DNA of 64,000 nt from Pontibacter vulgaris. GTDB lineage: Bacteria > Bacteroidota > Bacteroidia > Cytophagales > Hymenobacteraceae. Where the stretch lies: the NCBI RefSeq assembly GCF_022758145.1, contig NZ_JAJVDH010000007.1, positions 186,001-250,000 on the forward strand. The letters are read 5' to 3'. A model generated the notes under the pieces. The model was not told where the DNA came from. It searched no databases and worked only from the letters and a program-made list of their open reading frames with translations. Within the stretch, counting starts at the first letter, position 1. Each line of letters opens with the position of its first letter. Both the position numbers and the translations under genes were made by a program. Positions 60,872 to 64,000 of this stretch are shown piece after piece.

Positions 60872-61041
60872 CTTAATTTGTTTTAACCTGCTATCCTGAA
60901 TTTATACTTTAAACTTAAAGCCTGAACATTAGGTGAAGAATGAGCAAAACCCAATTATACTTAACATAAAAATCCCACCGAAACTTTTAGAAGTCTGATG
61001 GGATTTTACGCTACACTGATGGTATAGTATACGCAGAGAAA

Positions 61042-61740
61042 TTACTTTTCGCCGTTCTGCCGCTTTCGAAGCATTTTCAGAAGTTCTTCGGCCGCTGGCT
61101 CTGATGAAGCCGGGTTCTGGCCGGTTATCAGCAGGCCATCTGTTACTACATAAGGTTTCCAGTCGCCGGCTTTGCTATAGTTGCCGCCCAGTTCTTTTAA
61201 CCGATCCTCTACCAGAAAAGGAACAATATTGGTAAGCTGCACCGCCTCTTCTTCTGAGTTTGTAAAACCTGCTACTTTTTTACCTTTTACCAACGGTTCG
61301 CCGCTTTGCGTTTTTGCCTCCATTAACACAGCCGGGCCATGGCAAACGGCAGCTACCGGTTTCTCCAGCCTGGCAAAATCTTCGATCAGCTTTATGGAGT
61401 CTTTATCCTTTGAAAGGTCCCAGAGCGGACCATGGCCACCAGGGTAAAAAACAGCATCGTAGTCTTCAGCTCGTACTTCGCTCAGCTTTTTTGTGTGCGA
61501 TAATTTGTGCTGCAAGTCGTCGTCTTCATAAAAACGTTTGGTAGCAGGCGTTTGGGCATCGGGTTCGGTACTTTTCGGGTCAATTGGTGGCTGTCCGCCT
61601 TTGGGCGATGCCAGGTCAACATCTACGCCCTCGTCTGCTAAGGTGTAGTATGGGGCTGCAAATTCCTCGACCCAGAAACCGGTTTTTTTGCCAGTGTCGC
61701 CCAGCTTGTCGTGCGAGGTAAGAACAAATAATACTTTCAT
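61042..61740 (-). CDS. DJ-1/PfpI family glutamine amidotransferase-like protein (Hsp31-type)
   Basis: A 232-residue cytoplasmic protein of the class I glutamine amidotransferase-like fold. The nucleophile elbow AVCHGPAVLMEA gives Cys133-His134, and Glu25-Glu26 (GFWVEEFAAP) is the expected acidic partner. The pattern PKGGQPPIDPKS and YPGGHGPLWDL fits the Hsp31/YajL side, whose members act as glyoxalases, deglycases or holdase chaperones under stress. The gene has its own upstream region of 356 bases. Confidence 0.91.
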   Translation of the reverse strand: MKVLFVLTSHDKLGDTGKKTGFWVEEFAAPYYTLADEGVDVDLASPKGGQPPIDPKSTEPDAQTPATKRFYEDDDLQHKLSHTKKLSEVRAEDYDAVFYPGGHGPLWDLSKDKDSIKLIEDFARLEKPVAAVCHGPAVLMEAKTQSGEPLVKGKKVAGFTNSEEEAVQLTNIVPFLVEDRLKELGGNYSKAGDWKPYVVTDGLLITGQNPASSEPAAEELLKMLRKRQNGEK

Positions 61741-62096
61741 AGCTTATAGTTTTGATCAGTAAAAAAGATAGTGTTTATATGCTATCTAACCCCGTAAACC
61801 GAAATTAGTTTTGCTATACTTCGTAACCTTATATTATAAAAGTATAAAGGCGCTGATCCGGATTATTCGGTTTATGCTTGCTACCAAATGCTTATACTGG
61901 CTGTTGTAAAAGCATTAAATTAAAATTGATTTTTCTTTGCAGAGAAATCTTCCAGAAAATCATACCACAGAAAAACTTATTAGAAGTATGATTTTTATAC
62001 CAGGCCAGCTATTATACTTTAAGTCAGTCGGTTAAGCTGAATTAATGACACGTTCAATAACAGAAAGATGGCATTTACTTGACACAATAAATCTTT
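61741..62096. other. Intergenic region, no gene seen
   Basis: 356 AT-rich bases between the DJ-1 gene start and the stop of cysM. It holds the DJ-1 promoter region and several TATACTT/AAGTATA copies (for example near 61844 and 62014). No hairpin or open frame stands out. Confidence 0.4.
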
Positions 62097-62978
62097 TTAA
62101 GCAAACAGATCTGAAGATAGATACCTGTCGCCGCGGTCGCAGATAATGCAGACAATTACTCCTTCCTCCAGTTCAGGGATAAGTTTGGTAGCCGCATGCA
62201 CGGCTCCGCCACTGCTCATACCGGCAAAAATGCCTTCTTCGCGTGCCAGCCTGCGCGTCATGGCTGTAGCCTCAGCCTGCGAAACATCCAGAATACGGTC
62301 TACGCGCTCCCGTTCAAATATTTTTGGCAGGTATTGTTGTGGCCAGCGGCGAATGCCTGGTATCTGAGAGCCCTCTACTGGCTGCGTCCCTATAATCTGT
62401 ACCTTACTGTTCTGCTCTTTCAGGTAACGGGATACACCCATAATGGTGCCCGTAGTACCCATTGCCGATACAAAATGGGTTATAGTTCCCTGTGTGTCCT
62501 GCCAGATCTCCGGGCCAGTTGTGCGGTAATGCGCTTTGTAATTATCCGGGTTTCCAAATTGGTTTAATACCAGGTAGCCACCTTTTGCCTGCTTTTCCTG
62601 CACATAATCAATTGCTGCCTCCATCGATCCTTCGGCAGGAGTAAGTATAACGTTGGCACCATAGGCCTGCATTGTTTTCACGCGTTCGGGGGTGGCACTT
62701 GCCGGCATTATCAACTCAATCTCCACCTTAAACAAGCGCGCGATCATAGCCAGCGCAATGCCGGTATTTCCGCTTGTTGCCTCAATCAGCTTCATGCCCT
62801 CTTTTAGTTCTCCCCTGTCCAGCGCGCCTTTAATCATACTATAAGCAGCCCGGTCTTTAACGCTGCCGCCCGGGTTGTTGCCCTCTAGCTTCGCCAGTAA
62901 TTTAACTTTCGGATTCGGTGAAATACTGGTAAGTTCTACTAAAGGTGTATTGCCTATAAAATCTAATAATGATGCCAT
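62097..62978 (-). CDS. cysM: Cysteine synthase B (O-acetylserine sulfhydrylase)
   Basis: A 293-residue pyridoxal-phosphate enzyme that makes cysteine from O-acetylserine and sulfide or thiosulfate. The PLP lysine is Lys41 in GGSVKDRAA. The substrate loop EATSGNTGIALAM is at about 66-78. The phosphate-binding GTTGTIMG is at about 173-180. The family signature FIGNTPLVEL is at 7-16. The short length and the motif PERVKTMQAYGANVIL favour CysM over CysK. It precedes nothing in an operon; the SDR gene upstream reads the same way with 29 bases between. Confidence 0.93.
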   Translation of the reverse strand: MASLLDFIGNTPLVELTSISPNPKVKLLAKLEGNNPGGSVKDRAAYSMIKGALDRGELKEGMKLIEATSGNTGIALAMIARLFKVEIELIMPASATPERVKTMQAYGANVILTPAEGSMEAAIDYVQEKQAKGGYLVLNQFGNPDNYKAHYRTTGPEIWQDTQGTITHFVSAMGTTGTIMGVSRYLKEQNSKVQIIGTQPVEGSQIPGIRRWPQQYLPKIFERERVDRILDVSQAEATAMTRRLAREEGIFAGMSSGGAVHAATKLIPELEEGVIVCIICDRGDRYLSSDLFA

Positions 62979-63007
62979 TTACTGTAATTTTAAGTTTGAA
63001 GCATCCC

Positions 63008-63844
63008 TCAACTATCAAAGGATGTTTTAGCTGCTAAATGTTCCCAGTTTTCGAGGTCCTGCGCTACCTGCTGCAATTTGTTTCTGACGGCAGAAAAAGC
63101 AGTATTACCAAGCGGCAAACGCAGCGGCGGATTTTCCGCATCTACTACCTGAAGTATAACCTGCGCGGCCTTCTGCGGGTCGCCTTCCTGCTGACCGGCA
63201 TACCCCAGAATATTGTTTTTAAAGACGCGTGCAGTAGCATCATACTCAGGCATTTCCAATTGAGCGCTTTTTATACTTGTACCTGCAAAGTTGGTCCGGA
63301 ATGGGCCGGGCTCCACAATCGTAACTTTTATACCTAAGGGTGCTACTTCCTGAGCCAAGGCTTCACTCATACCTTCCAGAGCAAACTTACTGGCATTATA
63401 CACCCCAAAGCCCTGCGTGCTCCTAAAACCCGCCACCGACGACATCTGGATGATATGGCCACTTCCCTGCCTGCGCATATAAGGTAAAATGGCCTGCGTA
63501 ACCTGCAACACCCCGAAAAAGTTGGTTTCCATCACCTCCCGGAAATCTTTTATACTTGCTTCTTCCACGGCCCCCAGAAAGCCAAAACCGGCATTGTTTA
63601 CCAGCACATCCAATCTGCCAAAATGGTTAAATGCTGCTTCTACAGTTGCTTTTACACCCTCCGGGTTGGTAACATCCATAAGGTAAGCAAAGGTATTGCC
63701 CTCCGAAATGCGGTTAAATTCCATGAGCTGGCCGGCTTGCCGTACTGTGCCAATTACTTTATCGCCGTTGCGGGCTGCTTCCTCTGCCAGCACTCTGCCA
63801 AACCCACCCGAAACGCCTGTTATAAACCATACTTTTCCTGCCAT
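63008..63844 (-). CDS. Short-chain dehydrogenase/reductase
   Basis: A 278-residue oxidoreductase with the classical SDR order: cofactor-binding TGVSGGFGRVLA (9-20), NNAGFG (about 86-91), the catalytic Ser in MSSVAGF and YxxxK in YNASKFALEG. The absence of an acidic residue after the second strand (GTVRQ) and an Arg there favour NADP. It is 29 bases upstream of cysM in the same direction, so the two could be co-transcribed, though no metabolic link is evident. The substrate is unknown. Confidence 0.92.
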   Translation of the reverse strand: MAGKVWFITGVSGGFGRVLAEEAARNGDKVIGTVRQAGQLMEFNRISEGNTFAYLMDVTNPEGVKATVEAAFNHFGRLDVLVNNAGFGFLGAVEEASIKDFREVMETNFFGVLQVTQAILPYMRRQGSGHIIQMSSVAGFRSTQGFGVYNASKFALEGMSEALAQEVAPLGIKVTIVEPGPFRTNFAGTSIKSAQLEMPEYDATARVFKNNILGYAGQQEGDPQKAAQVILQVVDAENPPLRLPLGNTAFSAVRNKLQQVAQDLENWEHLAAKTSFDS

Positions 63845-63960
63845 AGCTGTAGTGTTACAATTAATAAATGAAGTAGAAGTATACGCTTAGTTTAACTAAA
63901 ACTGATACTTTTTGATGCCGCTTTATACTTGCAATTTCTATCTCCAGAAGTATAAAACAA

Positions 63961-63996
63961 CATAGCCCCTGCCGCTTATGTCCGACAGGGGCTATG
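63961..63996. terminator. Terminator at the right window edge
   Basis: CATAGCCCCTG (63961-63971) and CAGGGGCTATG (63986-63996) form an 11-bp perfect stem around a 14-base loop, preceded by AAGTATAAAA. It probably ends a gene lying to the right of the window on the minus strand. Confidence 0.75.
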
Positions 63997-64000
63997 CTGC

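Noticed and set aside
1..64000. Search for tRNA, rRNA, CRISPR, toxin-antitoxin, restriction-modification or phage genes
   Set aside because: None recognised on either strand. I do not claim a defence system here.

Overview
The window looks like a chromosomal segment of an aerobic Bacteroidota bacterium, most likely of the Cytophagales / Hymenobacteraceae (Pontibacter-like) group. The family assignment is an inference. It rests on the gene content: a T9SS-type C-terminal sorting domain on a 1492-residue surface protein, a Cox15-type heme A synthase, a menaquinone operon, a deoxyhypusine synthase-like protein, an AraC regulator with an HMA-like domain, HslV without HslU beside it, and few strong Shine-Dalgarno sites. 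I see no rRNA, tRNA, CRISPR array, insertion sequence or prophage.

Layout. 1-8 kb: small poorly characterised genes, including three divergent paralogues of a ~140-150 residue SpoIIAA/STAS-like protein, a P1-family peptidase, a yeast-type cytosine deaminase, ctaA and two LuxR-HTH proteins facing each other. 8-20 kb: a coiled-coil membrane protein, cold-shock protein, mscL, an alpha/beta hydrolase, a lipoprotein subtilase, a PAS histidine kinase, the HMA-AraC regulator and pepD. 20-31 kb: an ABC-F ATPase, a 2H phosphoesterase, a DHS-like enzyme, hslV, a tandem GH26-like protein with one dead domain, an orphan ABC ATPase, and a two-lipoyl pyruvate dehydrogenase E2. 31-38 kb: a menaquinone cluster menI-menF-menD-(doxX)-menE, with a 3' fragment of menB stranded between doxX and menE. 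39-44 kb: histidine-degradation genes hutU-hutI-hutG without hutH. 45-64 kb: the giant NHL/IPT/T9SS protein, an alcohol dehydrogenase, a cytochrome c lipoprotein, a zinc metalloprotease, an M28 peptidase, an rluF pair whose second member has lost its catalytic aspartate, a pirin, a DJ-1/PfpI protein, cysM and an SDR oxidoreductase.

Most genes are single housekeeping units, and convergent pairs are separated by strong symmetrical terminators. Four intergenic islands (about 12.4, 35.3, 44.5 and 57.6 kb) carry short dispersed repeats shared among them.

The most striking signal is not a gene. The heptamer TATACTT / AAGTATA is heavily over-represented on both strands, inside and outside genes and in several reading frames. 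I hand-counted 17 copies in the first 5 kb, where base composition predicts about one. It is absent from the first ~2 kb of the giant surface-protein gene, which may mark that half as a more recent arrival. I did not find a convincing new defence or biosynthetic system. The strongest leads are this motif, the menB remnant, the degenerate RluF and GH26 copies, and the repeat islands.
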